Below, piece by piece: positions 9,638 to 18,342 of a stretch of 64,000 nt of DNA; the first letter of the stretch is position 1, and every line of letters begins with the position of its first letter. The notes under the pieces are model-generated. The model had not been told where the DNA came from. It was given only the letters and a program-made list of their open reading frames with translations, and ran no database searches. The position numbers and the translations under genes are program-made. Origin of the DNA: Streptomyces mirabilis (GTDB lineage Bacteria; Actinomycetota; Actinomycetes; Streptomycetales; Streptomycetaceae); contig NZ_JBCJKP010000001.1 of assembly GCF_039503195.1 (NCBI RefSeq), positions 8,060,001-8,124,000 on the forward strand, given 5' to 3'.

Positions 9638-9652
9638 TCAACAAAGTGTTGA
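9638..9652. promoter_or_regulatory. TCAACA-N3-TGTTGA palindrome of the urate operon
   Basis: Perfect 6-bp arms with spacer AAG. The right arm contains the first four bases of the -35 box. No TTCC-N7-GGAA site accompanies it here. Confidence 0.7.
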
Positions 9653-9678
9653 CGTGGTGTTTCCGAGGGCGTTAGCTA
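9649..9678 (+). promoter_or_regulatory. Predicted urate operon promoter
   Basis: TTGACG (9649-9654), 18-bp spacer, TAGCTA (9673-9678). Expected start near 9686, giving a leader of about 30 nt before uraD. Confidence 0.65.
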
Positions 9679-9716
9679 GCCGCAGCCCGTCCAGCACAAG
9701 GCCACGGAGGCTTCCC

Positions 9717-10232
9717 GTGACTTCGAGTACGACACCCGGCGGCCTCGCCCGGTTCAACGCCCTGGAGGAGCACGCGGCCCACGCCGCCCTCCGCGAGGCG
9801 TGCGCGTCGACGGCCTGGGTGCGCACCCTGCTCGCCCACCGCCCGTACACCACCCCCGACGACCTCTTCGCCGCGAGCGACGCCGCCATGGCCGAGCTGA
9901 CCGCCGAGGACCTGGCGGAGGCGATGGCGGGGCACCCGCCGATCGGGCGGCCGAGGCCCGGGGACCCCACCTCCTCCCGGGAGCAGCGCGGCATGACCGG
10001 TGCCTCCGCGGAGCTCAAGGAGGAGATGCTCGAATTGAACCTGGCGTACCAGGAGAGGTTCGGCCATGTCTTCCTGATCTGCGCCACCGGCCGGACCGGC
10101 GAGCAGATGCGCGACGCGGTCAAGGAACGGATCGGCAACTCGCCCGAGCAGGAGCGCGAGATCGTCCGCTCCGAACTGGGCAAGATCAACCGCATCCGGC
10201 TGGCCCGTCTCGTGGAGGAGGAGAACGTATGA
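9717..10232 (+). CDS. uraD: OHCU decarboxylase
   Basis: 171 residues. Converts 2-oxo-4-hydroxy-4-carboxy-5-ureidoimidazoline to S-allantoin, third step from urate. Catalytic His73 in GHPPIG and the following SREQ motif (Glu89) are the family signature; a helical C-terminal half with ERFGHVFLICATGRT follows, also typical. GTG at 9717 was chosen because CACGGAGG stands 6 bp upstream; the longer frame from 9654 would start inside the promoter. First gene of uraD-uraH-pucL; its stop overlaps the uraH ATG (ATGA). Confidence 0.93.
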   Translation: MTSSTTPGGLARFNALEEHAAHAALREACASTAWVRTLLAHRPYTTPDDLFAASDAAMAELTAEDLAEAMAGHPPIGRPRPGDPTSSREQRGMTGASAELKEEMLELNLAYQERFGHVFLICATGRTGEQMRDAVKERIGNSPEQEREIVRSELGKINRIRLARLVEEENV

Positions 10233-10627
10233 GCACCGACACCACCGCATCCGTGTCCACGCACATCCTGGACACCAGCGTCGGACGCCCCGCCGAGGGC
10301 GTCGCCGTCCGGCTCGCGGCCCGTTGCGGCCGCACGGCGGACTGGCGGGAGCTCGGCGGCTCCGCGACCGACGCGGACGGGCGGTGCAAGGACCTCCCGG
10401 CGCTGCCGGAGGGGACGACCCACGTACGGCTCGACTTCGAGGTCGAGGCGTACTTCGAGAAGAAGCAAGCCGATGCGCAGCAGGACGCCCCCGCGAATCG
10501 GGACAGCGGTGCGAGCGGAGTGTTCTTCCCCGAGGTGACCATCACCTTCGCCGTCAGGCCGGGCGAGCACTACCACGTACCGCTGCTGCTCAACCCGTTC
10601 GGCTACTCCGTTTACCGAGGGAGCTAG
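10229..10627 (+). CDS. uraH: 5-hydroxyisourate hydrolase (transthyretin-like)
   Basis: 132 residues. Opens the 5-hydroxyisourate ring made by urate oxidase. N-terminal STHILDTSVGRPA with catalytic His12, a central RLDFEVEAYF strand, HYHVPLLLNPFGYSVYRGS at the end: the terminal YRGS tetrapeptide separates HIU hydrolases from true transthyretins. An insertion rich in K, Q, D and A (about residues 85-100) is slightly longer than in many relatives. ATG overlaps the uraD stop by 4 bp, so the two enzymes that act in sequence are translationally coupled; pucL follows after 5 bp. Confidence 0.95.
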   Translation: MSTDTTASVSTHILDTSVGRPAEGVAVRLAARCGRTADWRELGGSATDADGRCKDLPALPEGTTHVRLDFEVEAYFEKKQADAQQDAPANRDSGASGVFFPEVTITFAVRPGEHYHVPLLLNPFGYSVYRGS

Positions 10628-10632
10628 CAGAC

Positions 10633-11580
10633 ATGACCGACCATTCCCACCGCGGTCGCCCTGTGATGCTGGGGCAGAACCAGTACGGCAAGGCCGAGAA
10701 CCGCGTCGTGAAGATCACCCGCGACGGGGCGACGCACCACATCAAGGACCTGAACGTGTCCGTGGCGCTGAGCGGCGACATGGAAGAGGTCCACTACTCG
10801 GGCTCCAACGCGAACGTCCTGCCGACGGACACCACCAAGAACACGGTGTACGCCTTCGCCAAGGAGCACGGCATCGAGTCCGCCGAACAGTTCGGCATCC
10901 ACCTCGCCCGGCACTTCGTGACCTCGCAGGAGCCGATCAAGACGGCGCGCATCCGCATCGAGGAGTACGCCTGGGAGCGCATCGAGACCTCCGACGCCAA
11001 CTCCAGGTTCATCGGCGCCGACGACGTCAAGCACTCCTTCGTGCGCAAGGGCCAGGAGACCCGGGTCACCCAGATCACCTATGACGGCTCGTCGTGGGAG
11101 GTCATCTCGGGGCTGAAGGACCTCGTCGTGATGAACTCGACGAACTCCGAGTTCTGGGGCTACGTCAAGGACAAGTACACGACGCTCCCCGAGGCGTACG
11201 ACCGCATCCTGGCCACCCAGGTCTCCGGCCGCTGGCGCTTCAACTGGACCGGCGACGAGCAGAAGATGCCCAACTGGGAGAAGTCCTACGACCAGGTCAG
11301 GAAGCACATGCTCCAGGCCTTCGCGGAGACCTACTCCCTGTCGCTGCAGCAGACCCTCTATCAGATGGGCTCGCGGATCATCGAGAACCGCAGCGAGATC
11401 GACGAGGTCCGCTTCTCCCTTCCCAACAAGCACCATTTCCTCGTTGACCTCAAGCCGTTCGGGCTCGAGAACGACAACGAGGTGTACTTCGCGGCCGACC
11501 GGCCTTACGGACTGATCGAGGCCACCATCCTGCGCGAGGGCTGCGAGCCGCACATCCCGGTGGACCTCACCAACCTCTGA
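10633..11580 (+). CDS. pucL: Urate oxidase (uricase)
   Basis: 315 residues, a cofactor-free T-fold enzyme oxidising urate to 5-hydroxyisourate with release of hydrogen peroxide. Present are LGQNQYGKAENRVVKI with the catalytic lysine, LPTDTTKNTVYAFAK with the catalytic threonine, and the active-site strands SLQQTLYQMG and NKHHFLVDL. No clear C-terminal peroxisome-like signal, as expected in a bacterium. ATG at 10633 is 5 bp after uraH with GAGGGA upstream; ATG at 10663 (MLGQN) is an alternative. Third gene of the urate operon. Its peroxide explains why catalase shares the promoter palindrome. Confidence 0.96.
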   Translation: MTDHSHRGRPVMLGQNQYGKAENRVVKITRDGATHHIKDLNVSVALSGDMEEVHYSGSNANVLPTDTTKNTVYAFAKEHGIESAEQFGIHLARHFVTSQEPIKTARIRIEEYAWERIETSDANSRFIGADDVKHSFVRKGQETRVTQITYDGSSWEVISGLKDLVVMNSTNSEFWGYVKDKYTTLPEAYDRILATQVSGRWRFNWTGDEQKMPNWEKSYDQVRKHMLQAFAETYSLSLQQTLYQMGSRIIENRSEIDEVRFSLPNKHHFLVDLKPFGLENDNEVYFAADRPYGLIEATILREGCEPHIPVDLTNL

Positions 11581-11699
11581 GTCAACCTCCGAGGCCTGGC
11601 GAAGGCCCCTCCTTCGGCACCCGTGGCGTCGACAGCCGCGGCACTCAAACCTCCTAGGGTCCTGCCGTGCCCACCCCTCGAAACGAAGAAGGACGCACC

Positions 11700-13088
11700 A
11701 TGGCAGCATCGGCAGAAGTCCGGCGTATCGTCATCGAGAACTGTGCGATCGCGACGGTGGACGCGGGCGACACCGAGTACGCCTCGGGCCATGTCGTCGT
11801 CGCGGACAACCGCATCGAGTCGCTCGGCGCGGGCGGGGCCCCGGAGAGCCTGGAGAACGTCGTACGCCGTATCGACGCCACGGGCCACCTCGTGACCCCC
11901 GGCCTGGTCAACACCCATCACCACTTCTACCAGTGGATCACCCGCGGCCTGGCCACCGACCACAACCTGTTCAACTGGCTCGTCGCGCTCTACCCGACCT
12001 GGGCGCGCATCGACGAGCGGATGGTGTCCGCCGCCGCGCAGGGCTCCCTCGCCATGATGGCCCGCGGCGGCGTCACCACCGCCATGGACCACCACTACGT
12101 CTTCCCGCAGGGCTCCGGCGACCTGTCCGGCGCCATCATCCGGGCCGCCCGCGGGATGGGCGTCCGCTTCACCCTCGCCCGCGGCTCCATGGACCGCAGC
12201 GAGAAGGACGGCGGTCTGCCGCCGGACTTCGCCGTCGAGACCCTCGAAGGTGCCCTCGCCGCCACCGAGGCGACCGTCGACGAGCACCACGACCCCTCCT
12301 TCGGCGCCATGACCCAGGTGGCCGTCGCGCCCTGCTCGCCCTTCTCCGTCTCCACCGAACTCATGCGTCAGGGCGCCGAGTTGGCCCGCCGCAAGGGCGT
12401 ACGACTGCACACGCACGGCTCGGAGACCGTGGAGGAGGAGCAGTTCTGCAAGGAACTGTTCGGCATGGGCCCGACCGAGTACTTCGAGTCCACCGGCTGG
12501 CTCGGCGAGGACGTGTGGATGGCGCACTGCGTCCACATGAACGACTCCGACATCGCCGCCTTCGCCCGTACGAAGACCGGTGTCGCCCACTGTCCCTCGT
12601 CCAACGCCCGTCTCGCGGCCGGCATCGCCCGCGTCCCGGACATGCTCGCGGCCGGCGTCCCGGTCGGCCTCGGCGTCGACGGCACCGCCTCGAACGAGTC
12701 CGGCGAACTCCACACCGAACTGCGCAACGCCCTCCTCATCAACCGCCTCGGCGCCCACCGGGAAGCCGCCCTGAACGCCCGTCAGGCGCTGCGCCTTGGC
12801 ACCTACGGCGGCGCCCAGGTCCTGGGCAGGGCGGCGGAGATCGGTTCCCTGGAGCCGGGCAAGCTCGCCGACCTCGTGCTGTGGAAGCTGGACACCCTCG
12901 CGCACGCATCGATCGCCGACCCGGTGACCGCGCTGGTCTTCGGCGCGGCGGCCCCGGTCACGCTCTCGCTCGTGGGCGGCGAGCCGGTGGTGGAGAACGG
13001 CCGGCTCCTGCACGTCGACGAGGACGCCATCGCCCGCGCCACGCGGGAGGAGGCGCAGCGCCTCGCGCGGATCGCCGCGCAGGCCTGA
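11700..13088 (+). CDS. 8-oxoguanine/guanine deaminase-type amidohydrolase
   Basis: 462 residues of the chlorohydrolase/TrzN-like amidohydrolase group. Metal ligands are visible as VNTHHHFYQ, HTHGSET, HCVHMND and GVDGTASNE. The organisation and the ATD(H)NLFNWL region are those of 8-oxoguanine deaminases, which hydrolyse 8-oxoguanine to urate; guanine or another aminopurine cannot be excluded. ATG at 11700 follows AGAAGGAC; an in-frame GTG at 11667 has no such site. It follows pucL on the same strand after 119 bp, and producing urate would feed the operon directly upstream. Confidence 0.87.
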   Translation: MAASAEVRRIVIENCAIATVDAGDTEYASGHVVVADNRIESLGAGGAPESLENVVRRIDATGHLVTPGLVNTHHHFYQWITRGLATDHNLFNWLVALYPTWARIDERMVSAAAQGSLAMMARGGVTTAMDHHYVFPQGSGDLSGAIIRAARGMGVRFTLARGSMDRSEKDGGLPPDFAVETLEGALAATEATVDEHHDPSFGAMTQVAVAPCSPFSVSTELMRQGAELARRKGVRLHTHGSETVEEEQFCKELFGMGPTEYFESTGWLGEDVWMAHCVHMNDSDIAAFARTKTGVAHCPSSNARLAAGIARVPDMLAAGVPVGLGVDGTASNESGELHTELRNALLINRLGAHREAALNARQALRLGTYGGAQVLGRAAEIGSLEPGKLADLVLWKLDTLAHASIADPVTALVFGAAAPVTLSLVGGEPVVENGRLLHVDEDAIARATREEAQRLARIAAQA

Positions 13089-13355
13089 TCGCCGTACGCA
13101 ATCTCCTTGGGCCGTAAGGGCACTTGGACCCGTCCGGCACTTGATCTCCGGCTGAGGGGGACGGCCCTCGGCCGGTAGCCGTGGACCCGAGCGGGGTCCA
13201 TGGCGGCCGTCTCCGGGGCGTGCATGGACGTGCGCGCCCCGGAACGGTCACCCTCGCCCCTTTTGGGGCCTTCCGTCCCCCGGTCCCGCACGACCGCGCA
13301 CCACCTCCTGAAACCCACGTCAGAGCCGACGTGTTACCCGCCCGGAGGAGCCGCC

Positions 13356-14753
13356 GTGACCGCCCACCCCGTCGACGAGAAACTGCCCGCACTCAAGATG
13401 GCCACCACGGGTCTGCAACACGTGGCCGCCATGTACGCGGGAGTCGTCGCCCCACCCCTGATCGTCGGCGCCGCCGTCGGTCTGTCCCCCACCGAGCTGA
13501 CCTTCCTCACCGGCGCCTGCCTGTTCACCGCGGGCCTCGCCACCTTTCTCCAGACCCTCGGCTTCTGGAAGATCGGAGCGAGGCTGCCGTTCGTCAACGG
13601 CGTCACCTTCGCGGGCGTCGCCCCCATGACCGCCGTCGTCGCCTCCACCAAGGACAGGTCCGACGCCCTGCCGATCATCTTCGGCGCGGTGATGGTCGCG
13701 GGCGTCCTGGGCTTCGTGGCGGCCCCCTTCTTCAGCAAGGCCGTCCGCTTCTTCCCGCCCGTCGTCACCGGCACCGTCATCACCCTCATAGGTGTCTCGC
13801 TGCTGCCGGTCGCCTTCGGCTGGGCGCAGGGACCCGATCCCGCGGCGCACGACTACGGTTCGCCGACCTACCTGGGCCTCGCGGCGGCCACGCTCGTGCT
13901 CGTGCTGCTGCTGCGCCGCTTCACCCGCGGTTTCGTCAAGCAGATCGCCGTGCTGCTCGGCCTGGTCATCGGCACGCTGGTGGCGATCCCGTTCGGCGTC
14001 ACGGACTTCGGTCCGGTGACCGACGCGGACGTGGTCGGCTTCCCGACCCCGTTCCACTTCGGCGCCCCGCAGTTCCAGCTCGCCGCGATCCTCTCGCTGT
14101 GCGTGGTCATGGTGGTCTCGATGACCGAATCGACCGCGGACATGCTGGCGTTGGGGGAGATCGTCGAGCGTCCGGCCGACGAGCGGACCATCGCGGCGGG
14201 CCTGCGCGCGGACACTCTCGGCTCGGCCCTCAGCCCGCTCTTCAACGGCTTCATGTGCAGTGCCTTCGCGCAGAACATCGGGCTGGTCGCGATGACACGG
14301 ATCCGCAGCCGGTACGTCGTCGCCACCGGCGGTGGATTCCTGGTGCTGATGGGCCTGTGCCCGATGGCCGCGTCGCTGATCGCCGTCGTACCGCGCCCGG
14401 TCCTCGGCGGGGCGGGCGTCGTCCTGTTCGGCTCGGTCGCGGCCAGCGGCATCCAGACCCTGGTCAGGGCCGGCCTGGAGAAGGACAACAACGTCCTGAT
14501 CGTCGCCGTGTCGCTGGCCGTCGGGATCATCCCGATCACCGCGCCGCACTTCTATCACGCGTTCCCCCAGACCGCGCGGATCGTCCTGGACTCGGGGATC
14601 TCCACGGGGTGCTTGGCGGCCGTCCTGCTCAACCTCGTCTTCAACCACCTGGGCCGACACCGGGACGACGACGAGGTCACGGCCCCGATGGAGCCGGGCG
14701 AGGAGATCGTGGACCGGCGCACCGGTCCCGGCCCCGCGGTGGTGGGCGCGTAG
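13356..14753 (+). CDS. NCS2 purine (urate/xanthine) permease
   Basis: 465 residues with about 13-14 hydrophobic segments: a nucleobase:cation symporter-2 protein importing xanthine or urate. Family landmarks are the TM1 motif LQHVAAMYAG with its conserved histidine, and the signature QNIGLVAMTR in the second half. The short acidic C-terminal tail is cytoplasmic. GTG at 13356 is preceded by CGGAGGAG; a longer frame from 13200 has no ribosome binding site and unlikely composition. Separated from the deaminase by 267 bp without recognisable genes; converges with the chitosanase gene. Confidence 0.93.
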   Translation: MTAHPVDEKLPALKMATTGLQHVAAMYAGVVAPPLIVGAAVGLSPTELTFLTGACLFTAGLATFLQTLGFWKIGARLPFVNGVTFAGVAPMTAVVASTKDRSDALPIIFGAVMVAGVLGFVAAPFFSKAVRFFPPVVTGTVITLIGVSLLPVAFGWAQGPDPAAHDYGSPTYLGLAAATLVLVLLLRRFTRGFVKQIAVLLGLVIGTLVAIPFGVTDFGPVTDADVVGFPTPFHFGAPQFQLAAILSLCVVMVVSMTESTADMLALGEIVERPADERTIAAGLRADTLGSALSPLFNGFMCSAFAQNIGLVAMTRIRSRYVVATGGGFLVLMGLCPMAASLIAVVPRPVLGGAGVVLFGSVAASGIQTLVRAGLEKDNNVLIVAVSLAVGIIPITAPHFYHAFPQTARIVLDSGISTGCLAAVLLNLVFNHLGRHRDDDEVTAPMEPGEEIVDRRTGPGPAVVGA

Positions 14754-14818
14754 CGGTCCGGGTCAGGATCCACGCCCCGGGGCCGGGTGATCCGCGCCCC
14801 GGGGGCCGGGTCTCGGTC

Positions 14819-15646
14819 TCAGCCGATGTGGTAGCTGTCCCCGTACACCTTCCAGTTCAGTGGCGGGTCGAGGTTCAGGTTCCGCTTCTGCAGGAACACC
14901 CGCTGTTCGGTGTCGACGCGGGTGGTGTCGGAGTGGGCCTCCTCCTGCTTCATCGCCCAGACGCGCGCGTCGAGGAAGGCGTTCAGATACGTCACCTCGT
15001 CGCCGCCCTGGGCCGGCGGCTTGGCCTTGGCCAGGGCACGCCTGCGGATGTTGCTGAAGCTGGTGCTGTCGCCGCCGTCGCCGTGCATCACGATGGCGTC
15101 GTAGTACGTGAACTGGCCGAGGACGCCGATGCCGTCGGTCTTGCCCTGGGCGACGGCGGGGTTGAAGTAGACCCGGTCCCGCTCGTCGTTCTGGGCCTGC
15201 TGGAACGCGGTGTCCTGGGCGGCCTTGCGCCAGTCGGCGGGGAAGCCGGGGTCCAGGCCCTGGTGGGAGTCGCTGCCGTTCACCTTGCGCAGGGCGGGCA
15301 GGTACTTGGCGAGGACGTTGCCGGGCTTGCGCTGGGTGTACAGCTCGACCAGGTCCAGCATGTCGCCGGTGCCCGAACAGAAGCCGATGATGCCGGCCGT
15401 GTAGCCGCGCCCGTCACCGATGTCCTCGATGTACTTGTACTGCGCCTTCCAGTCCAGCGAGGAGTTCTCCGCGCTGGAGACCAGCTTCATGGCGATCTCC
15501 TTCTTCGCCGGGTCGTCCAGGCCGCCGGAGGCGGCGGCCTGGGACTGGGTCGCGAGGAGGGGGCCTGCCACCAGCGAGGCTCCGATCAGCGTGAGCAGTG
15601 TGCGCCGTGAGGTGTGGAGCTGGGGACCTGCGTGGGGGGTGTGCAC
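14819..15646 (-). CDS. csnA: Secreted chitosanase, GH46
   Basis: 275 residues. Endo-hydrolysis of chitosan outside the cell. The precursor begins with a twin-arginine signal (TSRRTLLTLIGASLVAG, cleavage after about QSQAAA), so export is by Tat. Mature part starts GGLDDPAKKEIAMKLVSSAENSSLDW and has the catalytic glutamate (SAEN) and aspartate (EDIGDGRGYTAGI) of GH46. GTG at 15646 has GGAGG 5 bp upstream; ATG at 15679 is possible but lacks one. A palindrome resembling the CsnR box lies at 15687-15701. It stands alone, convergent with the purine permease. Confidence 0.94.
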   Translation of the reverse strand: MHTPHAGPQLHTSRRTLLTLIGASLVAGPLLATQSQAAASGGLDDPAKKEIAMKLVSSAENSSLDWKAQYKYIEDIGDGRGYTAGIIGFCSGTGDMLDLVELYTQRKPGNVLAKYLPALRKVNGSDSHQGLDPGFPADWRKAAQDTAFQQAQNDERDRVYFNPAVAQGKTDGIGVLGQFTYYDAIVMHGDGGDSTSFSNIRRRALAKAKPPAQGGDEVTYLNAFLDARVWAMKQEEAHSDTTRVDTEQRVFLQKRNLNLDPPLNWKVYGDSYHIG

Positions 15647-15686
15647 GGTACCTCCGATTGAGGGGAGTGTTGCGTCCACGTACTGT

Positions 15687-15701
15687 TAGGAAAGTTTCCT
15701 A
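15687..15701. promoter_or_regulatory. CsnR-type operator upstream of csnA
   Basis: TAGGAAAGTTTCCTA, a perfect 15-bp palindrome, 40 bp before the csnA start. As I recall, the operator of the ROK-family repressor CsnR in Streptomyces lividans is AGGAAA(G/C)TTTCCT, which this contains exactly. Confidence 0.85.
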
Positions 15702-15804
15702 CCAGAGATTCCGGACGGCGTACACCCGCCTGGCGAGGCCGAGTTGGCACTCCTGACATGGCTGCCGGGTGCCCCTGGGGCAGGAGCTGAGCGTGCAGTC
15801 CTGG

Positions 15805-17304
15805 TCAGGACCGGTCGCGAGGGGAAAGGCGCGTCGTCCATCGCTCGGACCGGGCGGGGGAGACATGCGGGGCGTGTGCCCGCCCCGGCCGCAGGATCGC
15901 CGCCGCCAGGACCAGGGCCGCCAGCGCGATCCCCGTGGCCACCGTGAACGCCAGCCGGTAACCGTCCGCCAGGGCCGCCACGGCCCCCGCGCCCCCACCG
16001 GCCAGCCGCTCCGTACGACTCGCCGCCAGCGTCGTCAGCACGGCCAGGCCCAGCGAACCGCCCACCACCTGCGTGGTGTTGAAGAGCCCGGAGGCCAGTC
16101 CCGCGTCCTCCTCCCGGGCGCCCGTCATGGCGAGCCCCGTCACCGCGGGCATCGCGGCCGCGAAACCGGCGGCGAGCAGCAGCATCGCCGGCAGTACGTC
16201 GGCGACGTACGAGCCGTCGGCCGGGGCCCGGCTCAGCAGGGCCATGCCTCCGGTGATCAGGACGAGCCCGGCGAGCAGCACCCGGTACGGACCGAACCGG
16301 GCGATCGTCCGCGCGGACAGGGTCAGCATCAGCACCCCGATCGCGATCGGCGCGGGGAGGAAGGCGGTGCCGGTGGCCAACTCGCTGCACCCGAGCACGC
16401 GTTGGAGGTAGAGCGCACCGATGTACTGAAAGCCGAACATCCCCGCGACCATCAGGATCTGCACCCCGTTGGCGCCGCTCAGGGCGCGGGAGTGGAAGAG
16501 CCGCAGCCGCAGCAGCGGACGGGCGGCCCGCGCCTGACGCAGGAAGAAGCCGACGTAGAGGCCGAGTGAGAGCACGGCCAGTGCGAGCGTGGTCCCCGGA
16601 TTCCGGTCGCCGGCGCCGACGATCGTGTACACCGTCAGCATCAGCGCGCCCGTGACCAGCGTCGCTCCCGGATAGTCTGCGCCCTTGCCGAGCCCGACTC
16701 CCCGGTCCGGGGCGAGGATCCGGATCGCGGCGAGCCACGCGACCACTCCGATCGGCAGGTTGATCAGAAAGATCCAGTGCCAGCCGACCGTCTGGGTCAG
16801 CGCCCCGCCGAGGAAGGTGCCGAGCGCCCCGCCCGCCGCGCCGACCGCGCTGAACACCGCGATGGCGCGGGCCTGTTCACGCGGTTCGGGGAAGAGTGCG
16901 ATCAGCATGCCGAGGACGACGGCCGAGGTCATCGCCCCGCCGACACCCTGCAGGGCGCGGGCCGCGACCAGCAGGCCCCGGCCGGTGGCGACCCCGCACA
17001 GCACGGACGCCGCCGTGAACACCGTGAGCCCGGCGGCGAACATCCGCCTGCGCCCCACGAGGTCCCCGAGCCGGCCCACGAGCAGCAACAGCCCCCCGAA
17101 CGGGATCAGATACGCGTTCACCACCCAGGCGAGCCCCGGCCCCGAGAACCCCAGATCACTCTGGATCGCGGGCATCGCGACCGTGACGATGTTCCCGTCC
17201 AGGATCGTCATCAGGGTGCCCGCGCACAGAACGGCGAGCGAGGCCCAGCGGGAGTACGGTCGGGGGACCGGCGGTTCGGACGGTGACTCGGTCCGGAACG
17301 GCAT
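15805..17304 (-). CDS. MFS drug exporter, DHA2/EmrB-QacA type
   Basis: 499 residues with about 14 hydrophobic segments. Motif A GRLGDLVGRRRMF follows TM2 and the DHA2 motif C-like stretch GAAGGALGTFLGG is in TM5; LDGNIVTVAMPAI in TM1 carries the acidic residue typical of the family. Exports an unknown hydrophobic compound by proton antiport. ATG at 17304 was chosen for its GGAGGT 8 bp upstream, which itself overlaps the alternative ATG at 17319. Divergent from an HxlR regulator whose start is 112 bp away, so the regulator probably controls it. Confidence 0.9.
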   Translation of the reverse strand: MPFRTESPSEPPVPRPYSRWASLAVLCAGTLMTILDGNIVTVAMPAIQSDLGFSGPGLAWVVNAYLIPFGGLLLLVGRLGDLVGRRRMFAAGLTVFTAASVLCGVATGRGLLVAARALQGVGGAMTSAVVLGMLIALFPEPREQARAIAVFSAVGAAGGALGTFLGGALTQTVGWHWIFLINLPIGVVAWLAAIRILAPDRGVGLGKGADYPGATLVTGALMLTVYTIVGAGDRNPGTTLALAVLSLGLYVGFFLRQARAARPLLRLRLFHSRALSGANGVQILMVAGMFGFQYIGALYLQRVLGCSELATGTAFLPAPIAIGVLMLTLSARTIARFGPYRVLLAGLVLITGGMALLSRAPADGSYVADVLPAMLLLAAGFAAAMPAVTGLAMTGAREEDAGLASGLFNTTQVVGGSLGLAVLTTLAASRTERLAGGGAGAVAALADGYRLAFTVATGIALAALVLAAAILRPGRAHAPHVSPARSERWTTRLSPRDRS

Positions 17305-17355
17305 GACGACGACCTCCATGTGTGCGACCACGTGTGCGCCGCGCTTCCATAGGTG

Positions 17356-17381
17356 CACGACTTGTAACGGGGTTCATCGTG
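17356..17381. promoter_or_regulatory. Possible HxlR operator between MFS and regulator genes
   Basis: Arms CACGA and TCGTG separated by 16 bp, in the middle of the divergent gap. Only the outer arms pair, so the call is weak. Confidence 0.3.
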
Positions 17382-17416
17382 AGTGACCATGGAGATCGGC
17401 ATAAGGAGGCACCTCA

Positions 17417-17818
17417 ATGTCCCAAGGGAACACCGGTGTTACCCCGCAGGTCGTGCACACGCAGGCGTGCCCGGTCCGCGAGGTTCTTGACAGGGTCGCC
17501 GGGAAATGGAGCGTGCAGATCATCGTGGCCGCCGCACACGGCCCGATCCGCTTCACCGAACTGGAGCGCAGCATCGAGGGCATCAGCCGCCGCATGCTCA
17601 CCCTGACGCTGCGCAATCTGGAGCGCGACGGACTCCTCACCCGTACCGTCCACCCGATGGTCCCGCCCAAGGTCGAGTACGAACTCACTCCGGTGGCCGA
17701 GGAGTTGCACGCCACCCTGCTGTCTCTCACGGACTGGGCGGAGCGGCACCGCGTCACGATCGCCGAGTCGCGCGCGGCTTACGACGCCCAGCACAGCCCG
17801 GAGTTGCTGGACGCGTAG
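17417..17818 (+). CDS. HxlR-family transcriptional regulator
   Basis: 133 residues with one winged helix. Signature: CPVREVLDRVAGKWSVQIIVAAAHGPIRFTEL, then ISRRMLTLTLRNLERDGLLTRTV, and the C-terminal dimer helix. Cys18 sits at the position that is redox- or electrophile-sensing in some HxlR/YodB members. ATG at 17417 has AAGGAGG 7 bp upstream. Divergent from the DHA2 exporter, the usual arrangement for a local regulator of a drug pump. The following gene runs towards it. Confidence 0.92.
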   Translation: MSQGNTGVTPQVVHTQACPVREVLDRVAGKWSVQIIVAAAHGPIRFTELERSIEGISRRMLTLTLRNLERDGLLTRTVHPMVPPKVEYELTPVAEELHATLLSLTDWAERHRVTIAESRAAYDAQHSPELLDA

Positions 17819-17839
17819 ACCACGCCACGCGGGGTGGGC

Positions 17840-18262
17840 TCAGAGGCCGAAGACGCCCGGATCCGCGGCCAGCGCGCGGAAGTACACGCGGGGGTCCGCG
17901 ACCAACTTGCGCTCCTTGAGGTCCAGCAGCCCACCCACCGCGGTGAACTCGGCGGCCACCGTGCCGTCCGCCTTCCGTATCGTCTGCCCGATCCGGTAGG
18001 TCTTGCCCTCACCCCAGGTGAACGCGCAGGTCACCTCGGTCCGGTCCCCCGCACGCAACTCCCGCAGATAGCGGATCGTCGTCTCCAGGGTCACCGGTCC
18101 CACACCCTTGGACATCAGATCGGTCTGGCCTATCCCGGCCGCGTCGAGTAAGCACCAGCGGGCGTGTTCGGCGTACTGCAGATACACGCTCTGGTTCAGA
18201 TGACCCTGGATGTCGGTCTCGTACCCGCGGACGGTCACGGGCACGGAAAACGGCTCAGCCAC
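17840..18262 (-). CDS. Hotdog-fold acyl-CoA thioesterase
   Basis: 140 residues of the 4-hydroxybenzoyl-CoA thioesterase/YbgC-like group. N-terminal VTVRGYETDIQGHLNQSVYLQYAEHARW carries the catalytic aspartate-type motif (YETDIQGHLN) in the expected place, with the long hotdog helix after it. Substrate unknown. GTG at 18262 is chosen because GAAGGG precedes it by 6 bp; the longer open frame upstream is an Arg/Ala-rich antisense reading of the next gene. Convergent with the HxlR gene (21-bp gap). Confidence 0.88.
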   Translation of the reverse strand: MAEPFSVPVTVRGYETDIQGHLNQSVYLQYAEHARWCLLDAAGIGQTDLMSKGVGPVTLETTIRYLRELRAGDRTEVTCAFTWGEGKTYRIGQTIRKADGTVAAEFTAVGGLLDLKERKLVADPRVYFRALAADPGVFGL

Positions 18263-18342
18263 GACATTCCCTTCTTCGATCGTGTGTACGACGGCTGGAA
18301 CGGGCGCCACTCTACTGAGGGGTGGCAGGGGGCCGAGGGACC

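Noticed and set aside
14754..14818. Terminator between permease and chitosanase genes
   Set aside because: The GCCCCGGGG-rich stretch has direct repeats and self-complementary 10-mers but no stem with a reasonable loop that I could define.
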